From an uncultured Gammaproteobacteria bacterium (GTDB lineage Bacteria; Pseudomonadota; Gammaproteobacteria; Eutrophobiales; Eutrophobiaceae), in contig CATOTD010000014.1 of the NCBI GenBank assembly GCA_951812995.1, positions 114,884 to 178,883 on the forward strand: a stretch of DNA of 64,000 nt, read 5' to 3'. Both the position numbers and the translations under genes were made by a program. A model generated the notes under the pieces. It was not told the origin of the DNA. It worked only from the letters and a program-made list of their open reading frames with translations, and did no database searches. Below are positions 35,624 to 45,232 of this stretch, piece after piece; the first letter of the stretch is position 1, and each line of letters starts with the position of its first letter.

Positions 35624-35885
35624 ATAAGTTTACAATAGAGTTTGGAAAACAGTTCTGCGATGGTAATGGAGCAATTAAATGGGGAAATCTTGTGCAGTTT
35701 AATTCCTCATTATAGACAGTCCATGCAGTTTGCCTAATGCGTCTCACTGGTACTGGACTTGGACATGGTAATTCATTTGCTACGATTTATGAAAACCATA
35801 CCATTAGCATCAGTATGGTAACAATAACGATATATTCGTGCTGAAGCGTAATTTAAGATAATCACTGTTTTATTGAGAAGGTATT

Positions 35886-37097
35886 ATGAACAATAAAAAA
35901 AATACACCATTTGATGGGTTTGATTGGTCGGATATGCAAAAGAAATATATTGATGCGCTTGCAGCGTTTAATGCGCCTGGTGCAACAACAGATTCTGGTT
36001 GGGTAAATGCGATGAATGATTGGTGGCAGTCCAATAAACCAGAAGCACCGAATGAAAACTTGAAGATGTTTGAGAATGTGCTGGAACAATTTCGCAATTA
36101 CTATTATCTGGGCGAACAATTTTCAAATTTGATCGATGGCATTAATGGGTTAAAGGGCAACACCGAAAGCATCACTGATTTTATCAATGCCGCATTTAAA
36201 AAAATAGATCCCGTTTTTTTTGATACAAACAATAATTTTGGCTGGCATAAGGTTGCTGATAATTATGATCAGCTGATTAAATTACTACAGTCGGCACCTC
36301 TGAATGCGTCTGTTTTTAAAAGTGGAATATTGAAAGAATCAAGCGCAAGTATGGGTGCTATGGCCGATCATTTATTTTCTGTAGCGAGTCTTGGTGTCAA
36401 TCGTGGAACGCAGGATAAGTATAAAGAGGCGATTAAATTATGGGCTAAATATCAGGATAATTATCAGGAAGATATGGTTGTTAAGATGCGTTTAAGCCAG
36501 GAGGCACTGGCGTTGATGCGTCTAAGAATGTTAGAGATGAGCAAACAAGGCACGCATATTAACTCACTGCGCGAGATCTATAATCTGTGGGTTGAATGTA
36601 ATGAAAAAATCTATGGTGAATATGTATTCACAGAAGAATATGCAGACTTGAGTGCTCGATTAGTTAATTCAATGATGGCATTTAAGAAGCAAAGCCATAA
36701 GATTATAGAAGAGGCCTTGGTCGCGATGAACATGCCAACGACTTCAGCAATGAATGATTTGGAACGTAGACATTATGCGCTACGCAAACAGGTTAAAGCA
36801 TTGCATCTGGAAATAAATAATTTGAAAAAAGAATTATTACAAAAAAGCGATAACCCTCCTGCAGAAAAAAGTAATTCAAAGCCAGCGGGTATAAAAAAGA
36901 AAACGAAAGCGAGTAAACGCGTTGTGTCAAAACCTGTAACCAAAGTCCAAAAAAGCAGAAAAAAATCTGCAAGTAGCGCAGTTAATATTCCAAAGTCCAA
37001 GAAAAAAATTGCGAGGATAAGTGTGGCCAAGAAGAAAATAAAACGAAGGACTAAAAAGCAATCTGCCGATAAAGGCATGATAAAATTAAAATTCTGA
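35886..37097 (+). CDS. phaE: Class III PHA synthase subunit PhaE
   Basis: 403 codons with GAGAAGG upstream. Early residues FDWSDMQKKYIDALAAF and the region LEQFRNYYYLGEQFSNLIDG match PhaE, the non-catalytic partner that activates class III PHA synthase on polyhydroxyalkanoate granules. A helical segment near residues 300-325 (RRHYALRKQVKALHLEINNL) looks like a coiled coil and resembles the usual PhaE C-terminal helix. The last about 75 residues form a very Lys/Ser/Ala-rich tail (KKKTKASKRVVSKP and similar), reminiscent of phasin or histone-like DNA-binding tails, an unusual extension. phaC begins 15 bases downstream, indicating an operon. Confidence 0.9.
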   Translation: MNNKKNTPFDGFDWSDMQKKYIDALAAFNAPGATTDSGWVNAMNDWWQSNKPEAPNENLKMFENVLEQFRNYYYLGEQFSNLIDGINGLKGNTESITDFINAAFKKIDPVFFDTNNNFGWHKVADNYDQLIKLLQSAPLNASVFKSGILKESSASMGAMADHLFSVASLGVNRGTQDKYKEAIKLWAKYQDNYQEDMVVKMRLSQEALALMRLRMLEMSKQGTHINSLREIYNLWVECNEKIYGEYVFTEEYADLSARLVNSMMAFKKQSHKIIEEALVAMNMPTTSAMNDLERRHYALRKQVKALHLEINNLKKELLQKSDNPPAEKSNSKPAGIKKKTKASKRVVSKPVTKVQKSRKKSASSAVNIPKSKKKIARISVAKKKIKRRTKKQSADKGMIKLKF

Positions 37098-37112
37098 ATG
37101 TCGGAGTAACGA

Positions 37113-38177
37113 ATGAATCCATTTAATATAAAGCCTGAAGATATTGCGCATGAAATTTACGAATTTAATTCCAAATTAGCACAGGGGTTCCGCATATTAA
37201 GTGAGTTGGATGAAATTGAAGAGGGTGTGTCTGCAAAGGAAGTTGTCTATCAGGAAGATAATCTGGTTTTATACCATTTTAAGCCACGCACAAAAACACA
37301 GAATCCAATTCCGTTATTGATTGTTTATGCCTTGGTTAATAGACCCTATATGGCTGATTTGCAAGAGGGCCGCTCAATGGTACAGGGTTTGCTGGATGGA
37401 GGCGTTGATGTTTATTTGATCGATTGGGGCTATCCAAAAAGTGCTGATAAATATCTAACACTGGACGATTATATCAATGGCTATATAGATACATGTGTTG
37501 ACTTTATCCGTGACGCACAGCATCTTGAAAATATTAATTTACTGGGTATTTGCCAAGGCGGTGCTTTCAGTCTTTGTTACACGGTGTTGCACCAGGAAAA
37601 AGTAAAAAATTTAATCACGACCGTGACCCCGATCGATTTTCATACCAAAACTGATCTGCTAAGCCACATGGTGCAGGATTACGATATAGATCAAATCGTA
37701 GATACATTGGGCAATATTTCCGGCGAATTACTGAACGCCACATTTCTCAGTTTGAAGCCATATACGCTGATGGGGCAAAAGTACGTTGACCTGGTTGATA
37801 TTCTTGATGATAAAGAAAAGATAATGAATTTTATGCGCATGGAGAAATGGATATTTGACAGTCCTGACTTGGTAGGTGCAGCCTTTCGTGAGTTTATTAA
37901 ACAGTTTTATCAAGAAAATGGACTTGTAAAAGGAACCGTCAAGATCGGTGATGATGTTATTGATCTTGGTAAGATAACAATTCCGATTTTAAATATTTTT
38001 GCAAGAGATGATCATTTGGTACCACCAGACTCCTCCAAGGCATTGGCAGGTTGTGTGAATTCCAAAGACTACCAATCACTTGAATTTCCAGGCGGTCATA
38101 TCGGCATTTATGTCAGTGGTAAAGCACAAAAGATGATTCCGCCTACAGTTGCATCCTGGCTTGCGAAAAGAACTTAA
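37113..38177 (+). CDS. phaC: Class III poly(R)-hydroxyalkanoate synthase PhaC
   Basis: 354 codons, usual length for class III. The alpha/beta-hydrolase fold carries the lipase-like box GICQGG with catalytic Cys147, Asp300 in ARDDHLVPP and His329 in GGHIGIY. It polymerises hydroxyacyl-CoA into storage polyester, together with PhaE encoded just upstream. GGAG sits 7 bases before the ATG. No thiolase or reductase gene is nearby. Confidence 0.95.
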   Translation: MNPFNIKPEDIAHEIYEFNSKLAQGFRILSELDEIEEGVSAKEVVYQEDNLVLYHFKPRTKTQNPIPLLIVYALVNRPYMADLQEGRSMVQGLLDGGVDVYLIDWGYPKSADKYLTLDDYINGYIDTCVDFIRDAQHLENINLLGICQGGAFSLCYTVLHQEKVKNLITTVTPIDFHTKTDLLSHMVQDYDIDQIVDTLGNISGELLNATFLSLKPYTLMGQKYVDLVDILDDKEKIMNFMRMEKWIFDSPDLVGAAFREFIKQFYQENGLVKGTVKIGDDVIDLGKITIPILNIFARDDHLVPPDSSKALAGCVNSKDYQSLEFPGGHIGIYVSGKAQKMIPPTVASWLAKRT

Positions 38178-38530
38178 GGCAACCTCTATTAATGCAATCA
38201 CTTTCCAGTTTATTGGCTCAGAGAGGTTAAAAATAACCAATTTGATCCAAAAAGCCGGTAGAGTCTCCGTACAGCCCTGTTCTCGGCTTTACTTCGTTTT
38301 CAAGACGCACTGACCCGTTCCAGAAAGCATAAACGCCTTATGTTGTACCTTAGATTCATCAAGCCGATATGCATGCTTGTTCGCGTAATGCAAATGCAAG
38401 GAACCGCTTTGCGGTGTAAATTGCGCTGTGCTCCAAACACAGGTTCGATCCGACTACGAACTTTGGAGCGCGCGTGCGCTTACCTTCCTGCTCTGATTTG
38501 CCGAGCGGCTTGTTGCGTTTGCCCTTGTCT
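38178..38530 (-). pseudogene. Remnant of an IS5-type element (353 bp without an intact gene)
   Basis: GGCAACCTCTATTAATGC right after phaC resembles an IS5-family terminal repeat. On the minus strand between 38556 and 38359 a fragment reads KGKRNKPLGKSEQE, then RTRAPKFVVGS and AKRFLAFALREQAC, resembling the C-terminal end of an IS5 transposase with damage in the VEHVFG region. No start or complete frame is left. Confidence 0.45.
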
Positions 38531-39901
38531 TGGATAACATAAATTATCTTTCGCAAATTTGAAGAGGCGGTTCCCCTTTATCTGGTTAAATAAAAAGTGA
38601 CATAACCATTTATTTGACCAGGAGAAGAGTCGCCATGAGCGATGATACAAGCAAGCACTTGAACAACGTAGTCCCTATTGATGAACAGGCACTGCAGAGC
38701 CATCTCAACAAAGTGCTACTAAAGACTGTGGAAGACACCCGCAACCAGATGCTTCATGCTGAGGCTGATGCGCTGGTGGGTGCTGATCGATATGCACGCA
38801 CTGAGACGCGCAAAGACGACCGGTCTGGTAGCTACACCAGGAAGTGCCACACAAGGGCTGGAGAGCTTGAGTTAAAGATGCCGAAGCTACGCAAGCAGAC
38901 CTTTGAGATGGCGATCATAGAGCGCTATCGGCACCGTGTAGCGTCAATTGAAGAGGCGTTGCTCGAGATGTATCTGGCAGGTGTTTCAGTACAACGTGTA
39001 GAAAACATTACCGCAGCATTGTGGGGTACCCGTGTCAGCTTAGGGACTATTTCAAAGCTCAACCAGCGTATCTATGGGCAGATTGAAGAGTGGCGTAATC
39101 GCCCCATAGGGAGTGATTTCCCTTATGTATACCTGGACGGTGTTGTGCTCAAACGCAGTTGGGGCGGTGCAGTGAAGAACGTTTCTGTTCTAGTCGCCAT
39201 AGGTGTTAGGGACGATGGCTACCGCCGCATTCTAGGGATTGTTGAAGGTACTAAGGAGGATAAGGTGGGATGGTCAGGATGCCTGCGTCATTTGCAGGCA
39301 CGCGGTCTCAAGGGCATCAGGTTGGTGCTCAGTGATGCCTGTCTTGGGCGCCAGGAGTCGATCGGTGACTTCTACCCTGAAGCTGGCTGGCAGCGTTGTA
39401 TTGTGCACTGCTACCGCAACGTCTTCAGTCATGTGTCTCGTGGTCGTGTCAAAGAAGTCTCTCGCATGTTGCAGGCTATCCATGCATCTGAATATCTGGA
39501 ATCAGCCAGGCATAAGGCCACGGAGGTCGAGAAGAAACTCAGGGACATGAAGTTATCGAGTGTAGCGGATTGGCTGGGTAGTGCATGGAAGAGACCCTGA
39601 CGTATTATCGGTTTCCAGCAGAGCACTGGATTCGCATTCGGACTAACAATCCTTTGGAGAGTATCATTCGAGAAATCAGGCGGCGAACACGAGTAGTGTG
39701 TGCATTCCCGGATGGCAACTCGGCGTTGATGCTTTGTGCGGCAAGGCTTAGACACATCGCGGGGAGCTAGTGGGGAACGCGGACATATCTGAACATGGAT
39801 TTGCTCCAAGAGATGGATAAAGAAAAGGACTTTCAGATCGCGTAACAACCAGATTTAGGGGAAAGCCAAATCAGAAAGTGCGAAAGATTATTGACACTAC
39901 C
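38531..39901 (+). mobile_element. IS256-family element 2
   Basis: The right end reads GCGAAAGATTATTGACACTACC to 39901. The left region AAATTATCTTTCGCA (38541-38555) is its imperfect inverse. The exact left boundary is uncertain by some 10 bases. The same right-end word recurs at 50613-50629, next to IS5 copy 3, marking another remnant of this element. Confidence 0.7.
38635..39845 (+). pseudogene. IS256-family transposase, frameshifted
   Basis: ATG 38635 is preferred over the upstream TTG because GGAGAAG lies 8 bases before it. Family features: PKLRKQTFEMAIIERYRHR, VYLDGVVLKRSW, VLSDACLGRQESI, then after the break RIRTNNPLESIIREIRRRTR. At about 39585 one G is missing (TGGAAGAG for TGGGAAGAG), ending the first ORF at 39600. 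After HIAGS a TAG replaces CAG (39767-39769), and the frame goes on to 39845. It is inactive unless corrected. Confidence 0.85.
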
Positions 39902-40092
39902 TGGGTCGGGCTGGGTTGAGTAGTGCTTTAGTCCAAAGGTCTTAAGTCTGCGTGACTGAACGCCCGATGCAGTCTATCAAGCACGGGCAATATAGCGTTG
40001 TCCAGATTACGCCTTAAAAATCACGGCCAGGTTGTCTGAACAATGGCCCGTTGCTGTTTTGGCGGCAGTCTCAATTTTAATGAATCCGTTAT

Positions 40093-40169
40093 TGGCGCGC
40101 CCGGAAGGATTCGAACCTCCGACCCCCTGGTTCGTAGCCAGGTACTCTATCCAACTGAGCTACGGGCGC
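40093..40169 (-). tRNA. tRNA-Arg(ACG)
   Basis: On the minus strand the 77 bases fold as a tRNA: acceptor GCGCCCG/CGGGCGC, D-arm TAGCTCAGTTGGATAGAG, anticodon stem CCTGG/CCAGG around loop CTACGAA (anticodon ACG), T-arm GGAGG-TTCGAAT-CCTTC, discriminator G and encoded CCA. It sits at the left border of the BcgI-like defence block, a typical integration neighbourhood, though no att duplication was seen. Confidence 0.95.
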
Positions 40170-40365
40170 GTTGCTTGTATAACGACAAATATATCGAAGT
40201 GCCATTATTTAATAAAATGGCGGTGCAAGATAACACAACCCGATTGCGCTGACTATGCGCGATGCTACTTCGATGGATTCCAACGGCCCGCATCCGATGT
40301 TTGAATACGGTAGCCCGACCACAAATAAGACTATCACCATCCAATTCATCTTGCCTGTCTGTAGC

Positions 40366-41304
40366 CTAGCAGCGGTATGTTGCTTCGCACTTTGCAAGAA
40401 ACAATAAATTCGTTGCCGTCAAATGCAAGGCATAGCTTGCAAGATGTTCAGAAACATCTGATATATCAGCCCCCTGGCCGTGACCACTTTCTTTATTTCT
40501 TATCGTAGGGATGCCGCTTTTCAGCAATGTAGTGAGTGTTGAGGTCTGATCCTTAAGATATATCGGCACCAGCTTATTTGCTAGACAACTCTCTATCAAT
40601 TTTTTAGCCGAGTAATTTTTTTCATAAGGCCACGAACGCTTATCATGTATGGCTTTCATTAGGCTTTCAAAAGACTTGAGGCAATCATTAAGGCATTCTT
40701 TGTAACGCTTATTTCTATAATGTTTATGCGCCGAAAGAAATTCATCATTTGCACCGCGGTATGCTGGTACAGACCCCAAAAGATATAAAACAGGCTTAAC
40801 AAGCTCGGCGTGAATATATTCAGAGTCGATGCGTATTATCTCATCCGCTTCAAATTGATACCCAACCCCAGATTCTTTGAACCTCAAATTTAACTCATTG
40901 ACAGCATCTGCTGGTTTTTGCGTTGCATTTATCTTGGATTCGTAATACGAATAATTGGTTGCAATGAATTTTATGGCAATAAAACACTGCTCAATAATAT
41001 CCAGGCATCGTTCATAATCATCACATGCCAAGAAGTAGTTTTTAATTTTTTGATAGCTACGGTCATAGGCATTAGGATTTATGATATTTTCGGTAAGGCT
41101 AAAAAACCCATATTCCTTACATAAAACTTTGTGTATATAGTCGTAGACATAAGCAGATTTTGGATTACTTATCCCAATAGTGTCTTGTATGATGTGTATT
41201 ATCTGAACGCGCAATTTTTGCGGTATTTCATCATACACATAGACATCAGGGCTTTCGCCGCGCATTTTTTTCTGTCGGTCTGAAAACAAAGATACCTTGC
41301 TCAT
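40366..41304 (-). CDS. Abi-like protein (STM4504/CBY_0614-type, AbiJ N-terminal domain)
   Basis: 312 codons from ATG 41304 (AAGG just upstream); a TTG at 41343 would add 13 residues. The N-terminal part has SLFSDRQKKMRGESPDVYVY and EIPQKLRVQIIHIIQDTIG, matching the AbiJ N-terminal domain 4 type found in abortive-infection proteins. The C-terminal half (ALYLLGS-like region to HLASYALHLTATNLLFL) is helical and resembles abortive-infection C-terminal domains. It lies 51 bases beyond the end of the specificity-subunit gene on the same strand, so it is probably part of the same defence operon. Mechanism unknown. Confidence 0.6.
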   Translation of the reverse strand: MSKVSLFSDRQKKMRGESPDVYVYDEIPQKLRVQIIHIIQDTIGISNPKSAYVYDYIHKVLCKEYGFFSLTENIINPNAYDRSYQKIKNYFLACDDYERCLDIIEQCFIAIKFIATNYSYYESKINATQKPADAVNELNLRFKESGVGYQFEADEIIRIDSEYIHAELVKPVLYLLGSVPAYRGANDEFLSAHKHYRNKRYKECLNDCLKSFESLMKAIHDKRSWPYEKNYSAKKLIESCLANKLVPIYLKDQTSTLTTLLKSGIPTIRNKESGHGQGADISDVSEHLASYALHLTATNLLFLAKCEATYRC

Positions 41305-41354
41305 AGCCTTAGTATAGCCAAGCAACAAACTTATGGGTACCAATGCAATGCTTG

Positions 41355-42865
41355 TTATACATTGCTGTTATCGGTGCCTAATATCATCGCCTCGACTTGT
41401 TTTTTTGCCTGCGCTAATTCCGCCTGGGCCTGTTGTTGTAACTGTTTGGCTTGATTGCGGATGGCGGTGATGTGCTTGGCGATGGCGGTTTGTTTTTGTA
41501 GGGGCGGTAAGGGGATACTTTGACTAAAATAATTGGACATTATTAAGTTTCGTATTCCATTGGTTTGACTTTGCATAGAATCAGTCAGACCAATACTATG
41601 AATAGTTTTTAGGAAACAAAATAAATAGCTTGGTGATACTTGACTTTCATTGATTTTTATTTTTTGTACAAAATTACTATAGTGAATACTGTCAGTTCGT
41701 TTTATCACATTTTTTGTTATTATTGCAATCCTGCCAACGGGCTGATCTTGACTACCACCAGACTTTTCAATTAACAAGTCGTTTTCTTTGGTATTTGTTA
41801 TTGATAGCTTAATGTCATTAATCAGACGATATTTCAAACGTGTATTGTGTAACTTAAGATTAAATGAATTATCAAATTCAGTTGCACGAATTACCAGACA
41901 TTTTGAACACCCTTCAATATCAGCACCTAATTCTTTGCCCCAATCACCCGCAATATTGCTAATAACTAGATGTCTTAATTGAACTTTTGGGAAGATTGAT
42001 CTATTTATAGCGGTTTTTAAGAACAGTGTTTTTTATTGTAAAATTTTGGATCAAACCGCCCGCCCGACACCTCGCTCAACTGTCGTGTGAAGATGCGGTT
42101 TTGGAGAGCGTTTTCCTGTTGCGCTGGCAATTCAATACCTAACTCGCCTAACAGATAATCATCTATGCTGTCTAATAGCCGCCGCGCCTCTGCTTCTTTG
42201 TGCTTTTTGGCAGCGTAGGCGATGTCCATTTTTTCTACTATTGGTAAATTTTCTACTATTGGAATATTTTGCAATGCATCGTAATCAAGCGCCGGTCTTG
42301 TTCCTCCTGTAACTCTCTTTAATGCCAATTTTTGTCCAACATTTGAATTTAAGAAGGTTGCAAGATATTTACTTATTTCTACAGAGGTGGTCTTTATTAC
42401 TACTGAATGTTGATTTATGTTGCCTACAAATCCACATGGCGCAACTGCTGAGCTAGCAATTCTACCCGTAATGGTAACCAATAAGTCATTTTCACTTACT
42501 TGGCTACGCCGCAAATATCCATGATGCGTGTCTTTGTTTATAAAAATAGCATTGTCAATATTTATACCTTCCTCTGTAATATTCTGAACCCTTAACAACG
42601 GGATACCTCTGTCTTTATTGGAATAATATTGCTCTTTTTTTGATTTTTTGGGTGTTGCTCCTCCATGTATACTATTTATAAATTTTTGAAGTTTAGTATT
42701 TGCTTTATGTCTAACTACTCTGTCAACTTCAATCAATTCTGGCTTATAAAAATGCGGATCAAACCTTCCTTCCAGCTCGCTTAGCTTAACCATAAAAACC
42801 TTGTTGTTATCCAATTCCGGTGCAAGCCGAAACGGGACAGCGGGTGCGGGTCGGGCGCGGCTCAT
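41355..42865 (-). pseudogene. hsdS: Restriction-modification specificity subunit (HsdS-like), frameshifted in a homopolymer
   Basis: About 503 codons if read through. Part 1 (42865-42017) starts MSRARPAPAVPFRLAPELDN, overlaps the methylase stop as ATGA, and has a first target-recognition domain plus conserved helix (KMDIAYAAKKHKEAEARRLL). It ends YNKKHCS at the six-T run 42029-42034 (plus strand). One added base gives YNKKTLFLKTAINRSIFPKV and continues into part 2, with a second recognition domain and the helical end LQKQTAIAKHITAIRNQA. Two recognition domains and two helices are the normal type I/IIB specificity design. The single-base loss could be a phase-variation state, a real defect or a sequencing error. 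Confidence 0.8.
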
Positions 42866-45030
42866 GTCTGGCCCTCTTCTATGGCTACAATAAACCGCGC
42901 CAGCTCTTTGCCGATTGTGTCTAGTTCGTTGTTGGCCGTTGGCTTGCCGGTTGCGTCGTAGCCTATGTCTTCGGCGATGGCCATAAAGATAGGGTAGTCA
43001 TTCAACGTTTGCTGTTTTTGTTCTCGGTATTGCTCGCTCAATGTGTCTCTTAAGGCATTGGTTTTTTCTTTGTACTCGGCAGTGACGGCTTTTTTCCATT
43101 CCTTGTACGCTTCGGATTGTTGCAGGGCTTTACCTTGCAAACCTTCGGGATTATCAAAACCTCTAAGTGCTTTGATGTGCTGTTGTTTCTCGCTGTCGAT
43201 GTCTTGTCGTTGGGCAAGATAGTCGGCCTCTTGCTTGATGTGGTCTTGCAGACCTTGTTTTTTATTTTTGATATTTTCGGTGGTTGTTTCGCTGTGTTTC
43301 TTCAAAAACAACACCGAGCTTTTTACCCCGGCACCCGTGGCCTGGAATGCGGTTTGTGGCATGGAGATGACGGCTACGATGCGGTATTTTTCTTCGATAC
43401 CATTTCTAACATATTGCAGGCTGGAATTAGTCAATATGCCATCTGGAATAACGATCGCCAGATAACCGCCCTCGGTTAGGAATTGATGACATTGCTCAAT
43501 AAACAAGATTTCGGTGCTTTGATTATCTCTGGCCGTTTGTTTGGATTTAGGGTTGAGCCAATCAGCCTCTTTTAGCGCATAGCCGTATTGGTGCATGTAG
43601 GCTTGTTCGGCTTGCCGGATACTAGAACCAAAGGGCGGATTGGTGATAATGAAGTCAAAACGTCCGTAGGCAAAGCCCGGATTTTTGGTTTTTGAGTAAA
43701 TGCCTTGCTGGATGACATGATCGTCTTTTTTAATATCCTCTACGGGTAGTAGGCCATCAGCGGCAATAACATTAGTATGACCGTCATCATGAATAATCAT
43801 GTTCATCTTGGCAGTGCGGGCGATCTGTTCGTTTATTTCTATGCCATAGAGGTTTTTTTCAGCGAAATCATGCCAGTGCTTGTAATGGCTTGTTGCTTCT
43901 TCGGAGTTGGTTTCAAAATCAGGAAAATACTCTGCGGCCTGTCGTCTGACTTTATCTAGGGCATGCAGCAGAAAGCCACCGCTGCCACAAGAGGTATCCA
44001 ACACCAATGCGCTGTTGTTAATGGGCAAGGCATCAACGATAAATTTAACAATCGGGCGCGGCGTAAAGTATTGACCAAAATCACCTCGAAAGAATGAACC
44101 CATGAAGGTTTCAAAGGCCCGGCCTTTGCTGTCAAGATCAGTCTTACTAAGATTAATACTTTCAAGGTAGCTGACAACAGTGCCTAGTTTTTCAGGCGTA
44201 AGCCGTATGTCGTCCTTGAATACTTCGGGGTCTTTTTTGCGCCCTTCCAGATAGAGGGCATTGATGCGCTTTTGTAATTTTCGGTTGGTTTCGCTACTTT
44301 TGTTGCGTTCGTTAAATATCTGGAAATCGTAAGGCTCGCCTTTTTTTCGGGGTTTATTTTCATCCCATATTTTGCAAAATATCAACTTATCCAGTTCGTC
44401 AAAGGCTTCGGAAGGGTTGAGTTCACCACCACCCCAAAGTGCTTGATGCGCTTGTTTGAATCTTTTAGTGAGTTCATCTTCTGATACCACCTCAAGCTCA
44501 AATAATTCTTGTTTGTTGATCTTGCCGCCGCCTCTGGCATATTTGTATTTAGCAAGTGCCGTAACCCCATGTTGAGGCACATCAGGAACACGATGGTATT
44601 GTTTCGGTTCTTCTGCGGGTATTTGATAATAGGCATTTTTAATTTTTGACGTGACCCAGAAATACTTGGCGCGTACCGTGCCAGTGGCGGCATAACTGAA
44701 TGCCTGATCAACAGCTTGTTGGAACTCTTTCTCCGATACATCCTCTTTTTTACATTCAACCACAATATGGGCAGAGACGTGTTTATCGTCGTTATACACA
44801 ATAATATCGGCTTCTCTGGTATCTGCACCTATTTGTACAGCGACAAATTGCTTTATTCGCGCTGGCTTGTATTTGTATTGTAAAACCAGTTTTAAGAATG
44901 CCTCGGCTTGTATTTTTTCTTCTGGATTGCTGAAATTACGCCTTTTGTTCTGGTGGATGTAAGTAATATATTTTTGCTCATCATCCAGCTTGATCAAGCC
45001 TTTGGCGATTCCTTCTTGGATCAGATTCAT
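42862..45030 (-). CDS. Fused nuclease-N6-adenine methylase (BcgI-like / HsdM with HSDR_N domain)
   Basis: 722 codons. Residues about 35-100 form a PD-(D/E)XK nuclease domain: PEEKIQAEAFLKLVL, Asp75 in READIIVYN and Glu92-x-Lys94 in IVVECKKED. The methylase part has FGQYFTPRPIVKFIV (about 318-333), motif I LDTSCGSGGFLLHAL (344-358) and motif IV NPPFGSS (464-470). A Lys/Gln-rich helical C-terminus follows. With a separate specificity subunit directly downstream and no HsdR helicase in the window, the layout matches type IIB/IIG enzymes such as BcgI, in which one chain cuts and methylates. Activity depends on the currently frameshifted specificity gene. Confidence 0.8.
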   Translation of the reverse strand: MNLIQEGIAKGLIKLDDEQKYITYIHQNKRRNFSNPEEKIQAEAFLKLVLQYKYKPARIKQFVAVQIGADTREADIIVYNDDKHVSAHIVVECKKEDVSEKEFQQAVDQAFSYAATGTVRAKYFWVTSKIKNAYYQIPAEEPKQYHRVPDVPQHGVTALAKYKYARGGGKINKQELFELEVVSEDELTKRFKQAHQALWGGGELNPSEAFDELDKLIFCKIWDENKPRKKGEPYDFQIFNERNKSSETNRKLQKRINALYLEGRKKDPEVFKDDIRLTPEKLGTVVSYLESINLSKTDLDSKGRAFETFMGSFFRGDFGQYFTPRPIVKFIVDALPINNSALVLDTSCGSGGFLLHALDKVRRQAAEYFPDFETNSEEATSHYKHWHDFAEKNLYGIEINEQIARTAKMNMIIHDDGHTNVIAADGLLPVEDIKKDDHVIQQGIYSKTKNPGFAYGRFDFIITNPPFGSSIRQAEQAYMHQYGYALKEADWLNPKSKQTARDNQSTEILFIEQCHQFLTEGGYLAIVIPDGILTNSSLQYVRNGIEEKYRIVAVISMPQTAFQATGAGVKSSVLFLKKHSETTTENIKNKKQGLQDHIKQEADYLAQRQDIDSEKQQHIKALRGFDNPEGLQGKALQQSEAYKEWKKAVTAEYKEKTNALRDTLSEQYREQKQQTLNDYPIFMAIAEDIGYDATGKPTANNELDTIGKELARFIVAIEEGQT

Positions 45031-45196
45031 GCTTTTATTTCCGGTTAAATGCCCATAGAAAAAAGGCGTGTTTTTAGGTTGCCACTCTTAAACTTGATTG
45101 CCAAGTTTACTAAACGCTAGTCGTTGATACCAGCGCACACGCGGGCTATATCGCCACTACAAAACCACGCAGTGGACGCTGCTAACCGAGTATCAC

Positions 45197-45202
45197 TATA
45201 AT
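45197..45202 (+). promoter_or_regulatory. Possible -10 box of the hydrolase gene
   Basis: TATAAT at 45197-45202 with TGGACG (4 of 6 to TTGACA) 18 bases upstream at 45173-45178, about 30 bases before the ATG at 45233. Weak -35, so moderate support only. Confidence 0.4.
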
Positions 45203-45232
45203 TAAGTCCTGTTGCAATAAAGAGAGTTAAAT

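Larger units (their letters stand above)
33927..35715 (+). pseudogene. PmeII-like type II restriction endonuclease, C-terminus displaced by an IS
   Basis: Piece 1 runs from ATG 33927 (overlapping the methyltransferase end) to 34570; piece 2 is 35628-35715. Removing the IS and one ATAA duplication gives AYSKRINKFTIEFGKQFCD and so on to NLVQFNSSL and a stop. The core has a PD-(D/E)XK look: GIQGIDLEFDNDGIRYIVN followed by IKSGPNWGNSSQ, with upstream Glu in WLEGLAIF. As the DNA stands, the first piece ends after RINKEHLIN, losing about 28 residues. Family assignment to PmeII-like enzymes is from recognised sequence pattern. Catalytic residues are intact, so residual activity is possible. Confidence 0.75.

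Noticed and set aside
35740..35760. Shared word TCTCACTGGTACTG at 35743 and 63705
   Set aside because: Only 14-16 bases in two places next to IS remnants; too short to call a site or attachment sequence.
40032..40304. Plus-strand ORFs over the tRNA region
   Set aside because: They overlap the tRNA-Arg on the opposite strand and match nothing recognisable.
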